DNA of 64,000 bases from JAFAMS01 sp049520515 (GCA_049520515.1 JBEKPS010000001.1:248001-312000), one strand, 5' to 3'; numbered from the stretch's first letter, positions 49,647-57,758 are shown. The notes: generated by a model not told the origin, from the letters alone. Made by a program: numbers and translations.

Positions 49647-50096
49647 TTAGCTCTTTCCGCCGGCGGGTGCGGCGCCGTTCGAGCCTTGTGGAGTCCCCTC
49701 AACGTGGTTCGCGAGACCGAAATTGATCAGGTCTTCTTTTTTGGCGGCGTCCATGACTTGCAGCACGGTACCGTAGGATGCCGATGGATCAGCCTTCACA
49801 ATGACGCTGTTGTAGCGGTGTCCCGTATTGTCGGCCAGACGTTTGAACGCTGCAGGCGCATCGCCAATGTCGACTTGATCGGAACCGATTTGAACTTTGT
49901 TCTTCGCGTCGATGACGACGACGATCTGCGAATCCTTGACCTTCTCCGAGTTCTTGGCATCCGGGAGCTTTGGTTCTTTGGTGACCGCAGCCAAGATGAT
50001 GAAGATGATCAGGAGCACCAACAACACGTCCGTGAACGGCGTGATGTTGATCGTCGACATTACTTCTTCGCTATCTTCGCCTGTGCTGACTGCCAT
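49647..50096 (-). CDS. exbD: ExbD/TolR-family protein, copy 1
   Basis: 149 residues. Short cytoplasmic N-terminus, then INITPFTDVLLVLLIIFIILAAV, where the aspartate in the membrane helix is the proton-conducting residue of ExbD/TolR. A periplasmic domain follows (VVVIDAKNKVQIGSDQVDI, YNSVIVKADPSASYGTVLQVMDAAKKEDLINFGLA) and a Gly/Ala-rich tail. ATG at 50096. Two exbD copies in a row are known where an ExbBD complex is heteromeric. Confidence 0.93.
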   Translation of the reverse strand: MAVSTGEDSEEVMSTINITPFTDVLLVLLIIFIILAAVTKEPKLPDAKNSEKVKDSQIVVVIDAKNKVQIGSDQVDIGDAPAAFKRLADNTGHRYNSVIVKADPSASYGTVLQVMDAAKKEDLINFGLANHVEGTPQGSNGAAPAGGKS

Positions 50097-50115
50097 AGGT
50101 TACTCTGCCCGCCTC

Positions 50116-50529
50116 TTATGAAGTAACGAAACCGACGTCGTTGAGCCCGGCCTGCTTGGCCGCGTCGAGAATACGGATGATGATCCCGTACTTCGCTTTC
50201 GCATCGGCGACGATCGAAACGTGGAGATTTCCGCGACGCCGCTCGACCTCATATATTTCGTAGTAAAGGCCTTGTTCGGTCGTCCGCTTACCATCGACGA
50301 AGATGATGTCTTTATCGTTGACGTCGACCTCGATCGTCTTCTTTTTGTCGTCGTTATTGCTTTGGTTCGGATTCGATTTATTCGGAAGCTGCTTTTGAAA
50401 GCCCGGCGGGGTAATCAGCGCGGCCAAGATCATGAAGATAATCAGCAGCACCAACAGCACGTCCGTGAACGGCGTGATGTTGATTTCTGCCATGACCGAA
50501 TCGTCTTGCGCTGAGCCGGTGAGAGCCAC
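50116..50529 (-). CDS. exbD: ExbD/TolR-family protein, copy 2
   Basis: 137 residues. Shares EINITPFTDVLLVLLIIFMILAAL with copy 1, but the periplasmic part is different: an Asn/Lys-rich linker (KSNPNQSNNDDKKK), IEVDVNDKDIIFVDGKRT and LHVSIVADAKAKYGIIIRILDAAKQAGLNDVGFVT. The divergence suggests distinct roles in one complex rather than a recent duplication. GTG start 3 bases after the exbB stop; an in-frame ATG 12 codons later is possible. Confidence 0.92.
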   Translation of the reverse strand: MALTGSAQDDSVMAEINITPFTDVLLVLLIIFMILAALITPPGFQKQLPNKSNPNQSNNDDKKKTIEVDVNDKDIIFVDGKRTTEQGLYYEIYEVERRRGNLHVSIVADAKAKYGIIIRILDAAKQAGLNDVGFVTS

Positions 50530-50532
50530 GGT

Positions 50533-51222
50533 TTAGGCCTTCGCGGGCGAAGCAGCGCCCTTCGGCGTGTACAGATCGGTTGGGATCGGCGCTCCCGTAT
50601 TGTGGAAGTGCAGCATCTCAGCCAGCTGGTTGGCAGCGACGATCATATCTTGGTTGTACGCTTTGATTCGCGTCTTGAAGTAGTTGAAGAAAATAACCGA
50701 GATGACGGCGACGAACAATCCGGCGGCGGTGGTGATCAGAGCTTCCGACACGCCCGCTGCGACGACGGCCGGGGTCGAGTTGCCCTTGAGAGCGATGTCT
50801 TGGAAGGCGCGGATGATGCCGAGGACCGTTCCGAACAGTCCGACGAACGGCGCGATGACGGCGGTGGTACCGATCACACCCAGATTCCGCTCGAGCAAAT
50901 TCAGATTCTCCATCAGCGCGATGGAAAGCGCGTCCGTGATGTCGGCGCGATTCTTCTCACCGCGTAAGAGCCCGAACTCCAAGATTCGCGGCAACATGCC
51001 TTTGCTTTGCCGGACGACTTTTAGCGCGCCGGGCAGATCGTCGGCCGAGATGCGCTCGCCAATCTGACGCAAGAGCGCTCGCCCATCACTTTTCTGCGTT
51101 GCGAAGAAAAACAGCCGCTCGATAACAATCGCGATCGCAATCACCGACAGGGCCAAGAGCGCCCACATCGCGACCCCGCCCGCGATGATGAAGTACCAAA
51201 AGTTCCCGAAAAATTCGCCCAC
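50533..51222 (-). CDS. exbB: ExbB/TolQ/MotA-family proton channel
   Basis: 229 residues with three membrane helices: GGVAMWALLALSVIAIAIVIERLFFFA near the start, GVIGTTAVIAPFVGLFGTVLGIIRAF in the middle, and SEALITTAAGLFVAVISVIFFNYF near 180. The middle block is the MotA/TolQ/ExbB signature. Together with two ExbD proteins it forms the inner-membrane motor for TonB. GTG start. First gene of exbB-exbD-exbD-tonB-uppP and probably the moaC-moaB chain. Confidence 0.94.
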   Translation of the reverse strand: MGEFFGNFWYFIIAGGVAMWALLALSVIAIAIVIERLFFFATQKSDGRALLRQIGERISADDLPGALKVVRQSKGMLPRILEFGLLRGEKNRADITDALSIALMENLNLLERNLGVIGTTAVIAPFVGLFGTVLGIIRAFQDIALKGNSTPAVVAAGVSEALITTAAGLFVAVISVIFFNYFKTRIKAYNQDMIVAANQLAEMLHFHNTGAPIPTDLYTPKGAASPAKA

Positions 51223-51253
51223 CGTCTGAACCGCCTTCCGGTTGTGTTTTCTT

Positions 51254-51279
51254 TACAAAACGCGGGCCATATAGGCCCG
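51254..51279 (-). terminator. rho-independent terminator between the TPR gene and exbB
   Basis: Stem CGGGCC (51263-51268) pairs with GGCCCG (51274-51279) around a 5-base loop. On the minus strand it is followed by CGTTTTGT (51254-51261). It ends transcription of the TonB-C/TPR gene and separates it from the exbB operon, whose promoter should lie between here and 51222. Confidence 0.6.
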
Positions 51280-51330
51280 AAGCAAGCCGCGCTCTTTTCC
51301 TAAGATAGCGCGTTCTCCTAGGTGCATTCG

Positions 51331-52686
51331 TTACGAGCTTGGGCTCGGCTTCGGCGTCGGTGCCGGCTTCGCGGCCCCTGAGCCTGCGCCCGTGATCTCG
51401 GTTATCCAATGTTGCGCCATGTTGAACGCGTCGGTGTCGCCGCCGGCTTTCGCAGCGCTCGCTGCCTTTTCAAGATAACTAACCGCTTCGCTCGACCTCC
51501 GCTGGTTGTAGAGAGCGACGCCTGCGGCTAGGTTTGCACGTGCGTCATCGGGCTTCAGCGCAATCGCCTTATCGGCGGCCGTCTTGACCGCAATCCAGTC
51601 GGGATGCACCTGCTTCGTGAGCAGCAGCGCTTCATTTGTATACATGGTGTGCGCAAGGGGTCCGCCGTATGAGCCGCCCTTCTCGTATGCGGCGATTGCA
51701 TCTGATGTCTTGCCCGCACTTATCGAGGCTTGCGCCTTCTTCGCGTAATAGTCGACGACGTGCGACAGCCCGACCCCGTTGTCCGGATCTTCCTGCTTCA
51801 TCTCCGGCAGCAGCGCAACTGCTTTGTCGATCTGATCGGAATCGGCGTATGCGGCAATCAGATTGGCCGTGATCGTCCCGCGCTCTTTGGGATCGAGCTT
51901 TGAATCGTTCGGACTCAGCGCACGCGCCTGTTCAAATGACTGAATTGCTCCCGGAGAGTCGTTGTTGACGAGTTGCGCGTTGCCCAAGAGATTCCAGGTC
52001 GCGGCTCCGGGCGTCAAGGCCTTGGCCTTCGTTGCATAGGCGACAGCGGCGGCGCCGTTCTTGGCTGCGATCGCGGCCTGCGCTGCTTTTGCGAAAGCGT
52101 TCGCCGCAACGGTCGTAAACTGCGACGAAACCGTGCCGGCTTTGCTGAAGGCCGCGGCCGACTCAGAGAAGTTATTAAGGAAGAATTCGGATACGCCAAG
52201 CAACGAATTCGCTTGCGGATCGTCCGGATGCGACTGCAGATAGGACTGCAGGCCGCTGCGTGCATCAACGTAGTGCCCGGCATGAACGTCCGCATCGTAT
52301 TTGGCGAGCGGGCTTGGGTTTACGGCTAAGCTGGTACTCGTCTTGGCGGTGACGACGAATTTCAGCCTGTAGGTGTAGAACGCGGCAATTTTCTTCCCGC
52401 CCTTGATCGCTGGAGCGTACTTCGCGGTATTTGCGATCTCCATCGCGGCTTGATTGTCCTCAGGGTTCGATGACTGGATGATTTTTTGTACCTTGAACGA
52501 CGCATCAGGGTTGACCAACACCTGAATGAGCACCGTGCCGTTGCCGGCAACCGGTATCGAGCTCGTTCCTTGTTTGATCAGCTTCGGCGGCGTGTAATAG
52601 CCCAAGCTATCGCCGAACACCGGTACACTCGAAATCGCGTATGCTGTCAGCGCGACCGCGGCCGCTGTAAAAATACGTCCGTTCAT
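51331..52686 (-). CDS. secreted protein with TonB-C-like domain fused to TPR repeats
   Basis: 451 residues. Signal peptide (RIFTAAAVALTAYAISSVPVFG), then residues about 30-115 resemble a TonB C-terminal domain without a membrane anchor: GNGTVLIQVLVNPDASFKVQKIIQSSNPEDNQAAMEIANTAKYAPAIKGGKK. The rest is TPR (about 125-430), several units visible (PQANSLLGVSEFFLNNFSESAAAF, ATWNLLGNAQLVNNDSPGAIQSFEQARALSP, ARANLAAGVALYNQRRSSEAVSYLEKA), and a Pro-rich tail. Next to exbBD-tonB it may connect the energy-transducing system to a periplasmic partner. The order of domains is unusual. Confidence 0.75.
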   Translation of the reverse strand: MNGRIFTAAAVALTAYAISSVPVFGDSLGYYTPPKLIKQGTSSIPVAGNGTVLIQVLVNPDASFKVQKIIQSSNPEDNQAAMEIANTAKYAPAIKGGKKIAAFYTYRLKFVVTAKTSTSLAVNPSPLAKYDADVHAGHYVDARSGLQSYLQSHPDDPQANSLLGVSEFFLNNFSESAAAFSKAGTVSSQFTTVAANAFAKAAQAAIAAKNGAAAVAYATKAKALTPGAATWNLLGNAQLVNNDSPGAIQSFEQARALSPNDSKLDPKERGTITANLIAAYADSDQIDKAVALLPEMKQEDPDNGVGLSHVVDYYAKKAQASISAGKTSDAIAAYEKGGSYGGPLAHTMYTNEALLLTKQVHPDWIAVKTAADKAIALKPDDARANLAAGVALYNQRRSSEAVSYLEKAASAAKAGGDTDAFNMAQHWITEITGAGSGAAKPAPTPKPSPSS

Positions 52687-52737
52687 GCCAGACTAAACCC
52701 CTACCTTAACTGCTGCCCGCTTAAACCGTTCACGAGC

Positions 52738-53550
52738 TCAACGCCATGGCTTCACGAGCGCGTCGTAAGCCGCGTGTGCGCTCTCGAAGTACGACGCCGA
52801 GAGGCGAAGAGTTCCTGCCTCGACATCGTCAGCGAGCCCTTCTAACCGTTCCGAAAGTTCGCGCAACGCTGCCCCGATCGACGCACCGTTCGCCTTGAGG
52901 ATCGGCTCCCATATCTCCCAGGGCGAACCCGCCAAGCGCAGCGTTGAGGCGAGACCCGACCCAGCAAGATCGGGCGCAATCTCGCGCTCGCTGAGCAATG
53001 CAGCGAGCGCGGTGACGACGACTTGGGGCAGGTGCGAGGTCAGAGCCAGCACACGATCGTGTTCGTGCGCATCGATTGGATAAGAGCGCGCGCCCATTAT
53101 CCTAATGAAAGCGTCGACCGCCGCATCGCGCTGCGGATCGCACGGCACATACGTCCACACGCGCCCCTCGAATAAATTGTCGCGGGCTGCGCGTGCTCCA
53201 CGCTGCTCGGCGCCGGCAATCGGGTGCGTCGCCACGAACTTCTTCCACCCGGCGGTACGCTCGACGACCGGAACCTTTACGGATGCGACGTCAAGGACGA
53301 GATCCGGAGCATCGATCGCGCGCACGATATCGATAGCGGAGAGCGTCGCGTCGAGCGGCAGCGCCAGCACGAGCGTTTTCGAGGCGCGCGCGAGAGCCTC
53401 GAGGGAACCGGCGCTTCGATCGACGAGATCCGCGGCCGCGGGACTCGTATCGAATCCGATGACTTCGATCCCCGCCTTGCGCGCACGCAGCGCGATCGAG
53501 CCGCCGATCAACCCGACGCCCGCGATGCCGAGCGGGCCGTCGAAGCTCAC
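52738..53550 (-). CDS. tyrA: prephenate dehydrogenase
   Basis: 270 residues. Rossmann motif GIAGVGLIGGSIALRAR, then LALPLDATLSAID, LVLDVASVKVPV and the catalytic-histidine block THPIAGAEQRG; DAHEHDRVLALTSHLPQVVVTAL is the helical-domain signature. It oxidises prephenate towards tyrosine. A GTG start overlaps the chorismate mutase stop (GTGA), so prephenate is made and used by coupled genes. There is no ACT domain, so allosteric control, if any, is not through one. Confidence 0.94.
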   Translation of the reverse strand: MSFDGPLGIAGVGLIGGSIALRARKAGIEVIGFDTSPAAADLVDRSAGSLEALARASKTLVLALPLDATLSAIDIVRAIDAPDLVLDVASVKVPVVERTAGWKKFVATHPIAGAEQRGARAARDNLFEGRVWTYVPCDPQRDAAVDAFIRIMGARSYPIDAHEHDRVLALTSHLPQVVVTALAALLSEREIAPDLAGSGLASTLRLAGSPWEIWEPILKANGASIGAALRELSERLEGLADDVEAGTLRLSASYFESAHAAYDALVKPWR

Positions 53551-53924
53551 TGGCGTTGCAAGTCCGGTCGTAAGGCGACAGCGCCTTCGAGATAGACATG
53601 GACGATCTCGTCCTGCGCGAGCGTTGTATTAATGAGGATCATCGTACGGATGCAGCGCGGCAAATCGTCCGGAACGGGGATCTCGGTAAAATTCAAAAGC
53701 GGGATGCTGGTCCAACCCAGCCGTCGAGCAGCCGACGCCGGAAAGCCCGAACGCAAGTCGGGCGTAACCGTGAACAATGCCGAGGCGACGTCCTCGAGCT
53801 CGAATTTGTTCCGCTCGCGGATCGCGACGAGTAATTTTTCAGTGGCGCTGAGTATCGCCTCGCGGTCGTCGCTTGCGGCCTGCGTCGCCCCGCGAATCCC
53901 CCGCACTTTTAGCTGGCCCGGCAT
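53547..53924 (-). CDS. aroH: chorismate mutase, AroH type
   Basis: 125 residues. KVRGIRGATQAASDDREAILSATEKLLVAI starts the trimeric AroH fold; FTVTPDLRSGFPASAARRLGW and IRTMILINTTLAQDEIVHVYLEGAVALRPD carry the arginines that bind chorismate. Its start lies 86 bases inside the pseudouridine synthase gene, an unusually long same-strand overlap. A GTG at 53906 could be an alternative start, but it does not remove the overlap. Confidence 0.93.
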   Translation of the reverse strand: MPGQLKVRGIRGATQAASDDREAILSATEKLLVAIRERNKFELEDVASALFTVTPDLRSGFPASAARRLGWTSIPLLNFTEIPVPDDLPRCIRTMILINTTLAQDEIVHVYLEGAVALRPDLQRQ

Positions 53925-54654
53925 TTTGGCGCGAGTTCAGGAGAAGCACATCGAGCGCCTTGCGTTCGCTCGGCGTCAGCTCGCGCAGGTGCGCCGGACG
54001 CAGCGAACCCAGGCTCACGGGACCGAAACGCAAGCGCTCGAGCGAGACGAGCGGGTGACCGACGACCTCGAACATGCGGCGAACTTGCCGGTAGCGTCCT
54101 TCGTGCAGCGTCAAGTCCACAACCGAGCGATCGCGCGAAACTGAGACGACGCGCAGCATAGCCGGCGACGTGCGGCGACCCTCGAGAAAGATGCCGCGGC
54201 GTAGCTTCTCGACCATCTCGGGTTCGAGGCGGCCGCGCAGGGTCGCACGATAGACTTTGTCGACGCCGAAGCGTGGATGCGTCAGCGCATACGCGAGATC
54301 GCCGTCGTTCGTCAACAACAAGACGCCCGAGGTATCGTAGTCGAGGCGTCCGACCGGAACGAGCCGCGCCGACCTCGCACCGCGGTGCTCGCGAACGATA
54401 TCTTCGACGGTGCGCCGTCCTTCCGGATCGCTCATCGTCGTGACCACGCCGAGCGGTTTGTGCAAGACCAGCACTTCACGTTGCGGCATGACGACCGTCT
54501 TAGCGTTGACCTCAACGCGATCGCCGTCTTCGACGCGCGAGCCCAGCTCGCGCACCAGCTTTCCGTTAACGCGAACCTTCCCGGCAACGATCAATTCTTC
54601 CGCAGCGCGCCGTGATGCGATTCCCGCAAGCGCAAGATAACGTTGCAATCTCAT
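53839..54654 (-). CDS. rluB: rRNA pseudouridine synthase (RluB/RsuA family)
   Basis: 271 residues. S4 domain RLQRYLALAGIASRRAAEELIVAGKVRVNG, then the synthase domain with VLHKPLGVVTTMSDPEGR, the catalytic aspartate in VGRLDYDTSGVLLLTNDGDLAYALTHP and LTLHEGRYRQVRRMFEVVGHPLVSLERLRFGP. A basic tail (GPAKSAGDSRGDAGRKRRPR) covers the region shared with aroH and may bind RNA. The ATG at 54654 overlaps the previous stop (ATGA). RluB-type enzymes act on 23S rRNA; RsuA on 16S; the sequence fits RluB better. Confidence 0.93.
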   Translation of the reverse strand: MRLQRYLALAGIASRRAAEELIVAGKVRVNGKLVRELGSRVEDGDRVEVNAKTVVMPQREVLVLHKPLGVVTTMSDPEGRRTVEDIVREHRGARSARLVPVGRLDYDTSGVLLLTNDGDLAYALTHPRFGVDKVYRATLRGRLEPEMVEKLRRGIFLEGRRTSPAMLRVVSVSRDRSVVDLTLHEGRYRQVRRMFEVVGHPLVSLERLRFGPVSLGSLRPAHLRELTPSERKALDVLLLNSRQNAGPAKSAGDSRGDAGRKRRPRGDTQRH

Positions 54655-55217
54655 GGCGATAGTGAAACGCGTCCGCTCAGCCATTTGCTGCCGCGCGCAT
54701 AGAAGCGCAACTTGCGCTCGACGGCCTTCGTCAAACCGATGCGTGTGGAAACGCCGATTGGTAGAGTCGCTCTATCATCAAATAATGCGAGCGGGGAGCG
54801 CGCAGCACAAAGATCGATTCCGTCGAGCGAACCGTCGATCCCGAGAGCAGCACACAAACGTCCTGGCCCGCGCAAGAGATCCCGATCGGCAATACCTGGA
54901 CGGCGCGCACGCATAGCTTCGATTCCCGCAACCGGTTCGAGCGCGCGAACGAGCGCCGCTTCACCAACACCAGGCTTGGCACTGGTGACGTTGAGACACC
55001 AACTCGTCCCATAGATGCGATAGACATACGCGTGTCCACGAGGGCCAAACATTACCTTATTGCGCTTGGTGGGACCGCGAAACGCGTGAGACGCCGGATC
55101 GCCCGTTAGATAGGCTTCGACCTCGACGATACGCGCAACGCTGCGCGCGCCGCCAATGCGCGCGACGAGCAACTTGCCGATCAAAAACCGCGAAAGTTCG
55201 ATCGTATCGACAGGCAA
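54651..55217 (-). CDS. 3-methyladenine DNA glycosylase (AAG/MPG family)
   Basis: 188 residues. Removes alkylated purines from DNA. LSRFLIGKLLVARIG, IVEVEAYLTGDPASHAFRGPTKRNKVMFGPRGHAYVYRIYGTSWCLNV with catalytic Glu in VEVEAY, ALVRALEP, and LRGPGRLCAALGI are the family blocks. The start is taken as a TTG at 55217, giving PVDTIELSRFLIG in line with relatives; the frame is open to 55316 but that part overlaps the upstream gene and lacks homology. It follows the RNase H-like gene by 19 bases. Confidence 0.9.
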   Translation of the reverse strand: MPVDTIELSRFLIGKLLVARIGGARSVARIVEVEAYLTGDPASHAFRGPTKRNKVMFGPRGHAYVYRIYGTSWCLNVTSAKPGVGEAALVRALEPVAGIEAMRARRPGIADRDLLRGPGRLCAALGIDGSLDGIDLCAARSPLALFDDRATLPIGVSTRIGLTKAVERKLRFYARGSKWLSGRVSLSP

Positions 55218-55236
55218 TGTCGCGCGAGCGATGCGC

Positions 55237-55662
55237 TTAGGCCGCGATGGCGAGCTCGACTTCCGCACGGGCACGTGCGGCAAGAGCATCGGGTGGATGC
55301 GCGACGACGACATCAACGCGCGAGAACATATTCAGCCGGCACTTCAGCTGAACGTACGACAGAGAGAGTGCTTGCGGCAACTGCCGCCGTTGCTCGAGAT
55401 CCTCGATGACGCGCTCGTCGGCAATGCCAAGCCGGACGGCTCGGAAGCCTTCTGCGCGCAGAGCCGCTGCGACGGCGATGAGCGCCGCGTAGCCGATCTC
55501 GCGACCGAGGAGCGCGGGGTAGCGGTCGAGCCGAAACGCAATCCGTCGCGGTTCATCTTCGCCCGCGATTTCCGCATATGCGACCCCGTCGCCGCGGAGA
55601 TTTGCGGCGTAGGCGATCACGACGTCGTGCAGTTGCTTGAAATTCGGCTTTCTCAGTTTCAT
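55237..55662 (-). CDS. degenerate RNase H-like protein
   Basis: 141 residues. The layout matches the RNase HI/reverse-transcriptase-like fold: a first strand pair (DVVIAYAANLRGDGVAYAEIAG), a helix with glutamate (LLGREIGYAALIAVAAALRAEGFRAVRLG), an acidic turn (IADERVIEDLEQ) and a final strand (NMFSRVDVVVAHPPDALAARARAEVEL). The first catalytic aspartate of active RNase H, expected in the first strand, is absent (AYAANLRG), so it is probably inactive or uses another mechanism. Assignment rests on pattern only. It sits upstream of a DNA glycosylase. Confidence 0.5.
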   Translation of the reverse strand: MKLRKPNFKQLHDVVIAYAANLRGDGVAYAEIAGEDEPRRIAFRLDRYPALLGREIGYAALIAVAAALRAEGFRAVRLGIADERVIEDLEQRRQLPQALSLSYVQLKCRLNMFSRVDVVVAHPPDALAARARAEVELAIAA

Positions 55663-55701
55663 TTCTGACCTTTGATATCGAACATATGTTCGATTGAAGA
55701 G

Positions 55702-56799
55702 TCAGGCTGTCCTCCGCTCCGCCAGGAGTCCCCGGTAGATTTCGATAGTTCGGTCAGCCTGCAATCGTAGACTAAACCGGTTGAGTGCCAAATGCGCGGC
55801 ACTCTGATCGCGCCGCATGGCAAGCGCTTCGCGAAGTCCCCAGGCCATGGCGTCCGAGCGAGGGCTCACGAGCAATCCGTGCCCCTCCAGAACGTCCCGG
55901 CTCTGCGGCGTATCGACGGCGACGATGGGCAGGCCGGCGACGAGCGCCTCCGCCAGCACCAGGCCCTGCGTCTCGGTGAAGCTCGGGAAGACGAACGCGT
56001 CGCTCGAGGCGTAGAGATCGGGAAGCTCCTGGCGGGCGACATGGCCGAGGAAGTGAACGCGCCCCTCCAGGCCCGCGGCACGGGCCGTCTCGGCCAGTCC
56101 GGCCCGCTCGGGGCCGTCGCCGGCGAGGGCGAGATGGACGCCGGGATCCTCGAGACCCCCGAGTGCCGCAATTGCCAGGTCGATATTCTTTTCTCGAGCC
56201 AGCCGCGAGACGAGCAGAATCAGCTTGGTCGCGCCCAGCCGCTTGCGGAGCGCGTCGCTGCGCCGCCCGGCCGCGAATCGCTCGACGTCGATGCCGGTTG
56301 GGACGACCGCGATCGAAGACGTCACGCCAAGCCCACGAAGGCGGGGTTCCATGGCCGAGGTCGGGACGATGACGGTGTCGGCTAGGTTCGCATAGGTGCG
56401 CGTGAGCGTCGTCGCTGCACGGCGCGTCGCGCTGCGTTCGAACGGCACGTAATGTGCATATTCTTCAAGCTGCGTATGATAGGTGAACACGAGTGGAATG
56501 CCGTGCCGGCGCGCAAAGCGCACGCCCATCCATCCCGTGACAAACGGCGAGTGCGTATGAATTACTTCGAAGCTGCGAACGTGCGCGCGCGCTCGGCGAT
56601 CGAGCACCGGAAGAACGAGACGATACGCTGTTCGCGTCGGCAAAGGAAGCGACGGGATGCAAACTGCCGAGCTGCCCGACGGTGCAACAACAAATGCATC
56701 ATGTCCGGCTGCGCGCAACCCATCGCACAGCGCGTCAATGCTCGCGACGACGCCGTTCGCAATAGGATGGTAACACTCCGAAAATATTCCGATCTTCAT
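55702..56799 (-). CDS. family GT4 glycosyltransferase
   Basis: 365 residues. N-terminal domain KIGIFSECYHPIANGVVASIDALCDGLRAAGHDAFVVAP, VIHTHSPFVTGWMG and VFTYHTQLEEYAHYVPF; C-terminal donor domain VVPTGIDVERF, LLVSRLAREKNIDLAIAAL, ALAGDGPER and the E-x7-E motif FTETQGLVLAEALVAGLPIVAVD. This pattern is close to enzymes that glycosylate diacylglycerol or phosphatidylinositol lipids, so a glycolipid role is possible. The ATG at 56799 starts the fold; the frame further upstream is not homologous. Confidence 0.9.
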   Translation of the reverse strand: MKIGIFSECYHPIANGVVASIDALCDGLRAAGHDAFVVAPSGSSAVCIPSLPLPTRTAYRLVLPVLDRRARAHVRSFEVIHTHSPFVTGWMGVRFARRHGIPLVFTYHTQLEEYAHYVPFERSATRRAATTLTRTYANLADTVIVPTSAMEPRLRGLGVTSSIAVVPTGIDVERFAAGRRSDALRKRLGATKLILLVSRLAREKNIDLAIAALGGLEDPGVHLALAGDGPERAGLAETARAAGLEGRVHFLGHVARQELPDLYASSDAFVFPSFTETQGLVLAEALVAGLPIVAVDTPQSRDVLEGHGLLVSPRSDAMAWGLREALAMRRDQSAAHLALNRFSLRLQADRTIEIYRGLLAERRTA

Positions 56800-56860
56800 A
56801 GGTAGCAACAACTGGGCTCCGACACCGGGATTTGACGGGCGGTTTCTGATTGTGCTATCG

Positions 56861-56960
56861 TACCGCCGTTCGCTCTCCACCTGCCATTGAGATGGGCGAC
56901 GCCACTGGGGAATCACTTACCGAGTCAAAGGACTCCGCCCCGCTTTCGCCACGGTTAGTT
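56861..56960 (+). promoter_or_regulatory. structured leader, candidate c-di-AMP (ydaO-type) riboswitch
   Basis: The 219 bases before the 3D-domain gene are the longest gap in the window and are rich in pairing: CCAT/ATGG (56884-56894), GAGTC-aaag-GACTC (56922-56935) enclosed by GGGG (56907-56910) and CCCC (56938-56941). The stretch GGGCGACGCCACTGGGGAATCAC resembles the GGGGAxCCAC / GGGGxxAAUC part of ydaO-type riboswitches, which very often control secreted cell-wall enzymes of this kind. The other conserved half (CAGCTAAC) is only weakly matched. Treat as a hypothesis. Confidence 0.35.
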
Positions 56961-57018
56961 ACTGTAGTTTTTACTGCATAACTCGAAACCAACACGCACA
57001 GACGAAGGAGACGGTTTT

Positions 57019-57744
57019 CTGAACGAGGGGACGATAAAAGCCGCATCAATGCGGTTTCTAGCCACAGGCATGCTATCGATTGGTATCGTGCTTCCATTGG
57101 CCTCCTTTCCCATCGTGCAGACTCGAGTCGTAGCGCTGGCCGAACGAGCGCATTCCGCCGGTATCGTGCACGTTTCGCATTGGACGCAGCGCATTCGCGT
57201 CAAGACGAAACCGATTGTCGAACATCGTCTTTCGATTTTGCTTGCGCCGACTGCATCCAAAGTCGTCAATGACGGAACGCCGACGATTCGCGAAAAAGTT
57301 TTGGCGTTTCGGCGTGCAGACGACAACGCGCGCATACAAGTGAATGTGATCTCTTCGCGTATCATTCAGCGCGGAAAACCAAAGGTCGTCATCAGCGGCA
57401 TTCTGGCATACGAACGTTACGCACAGCTTGCAAAACGCGGATTCGAAGGCACGATGCGTCTTGCAAATGCTGCGCTCGAAATGTTTGCAACCGCCTATAC
57501 CGCTGATTGCTACGGCTGCTCCGGCATGACGAAATCGGGCGTGCGCGCCGGATTCGGCGTCGTCGCCGTCGATCCAAATGTCATTCCGCTCGGCACGCAT
57601 TTGTATATCAAGGGCTACGGCCCAGCAATTGCCGGCGATACCGGCGGAGCGATTCGCGGAAATCGCATCGACTTGGGATTCGATTCCTCGGCCGCGGCGT
57701 TTGAGTTCGGCGCTCATCCCGTACACGTGTACATCCTGAAATAG
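57019..57744 (+). CDS. secreted G5-like / 3D-domain cell-wall protein
   Basis: 241 residues. Signal-anchor region (MRFLATGMLSIGIVLPLASF), a middle G5-like segment (KTKPIVEHRLSILLAPTASKVVNDGTPTIREKVLAFRRADDNAR), and a C-terminal 3D domain with its three aspartates: VAVDPNVIPLGTHLYIKGYG, AGDTGGAIRGNRIDLGF. This is the YabE/MltA-like fold that cuts or binds peptidoglycan. The ATG at 57049 has no ribosome site, whereas a CTG ten codons earlier (57019) is preceded by AGGAG at 8 bases; I prefer the CTG. ksgA follows, the same neighbour as for yabE in Bacillus. Confidence 0.88.
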   Translation: MNEGTIKAASMRFLATGMLSIGIVLPLASFPIVQTRVVALAERAHSAGIVHVSHWTQRIRVKTKPIVEHRLSILLAPTASKVVNDGTPTIREKVLAFRRADDNARIQVNVISSRIIQRGKPKVVISGILAYERYAQLAKRGFEGTMRLANAALEMFATAYTADCYGCSGMTKSGVRAGFGVVAVDPNVIPLGTHLYIKGYGPAIAGDTGGAIRGNRIDLGFDSSAAAFEFGAHPVHVYILK

Positions 57745-57758
57745 AGACTCGCCGGGAA

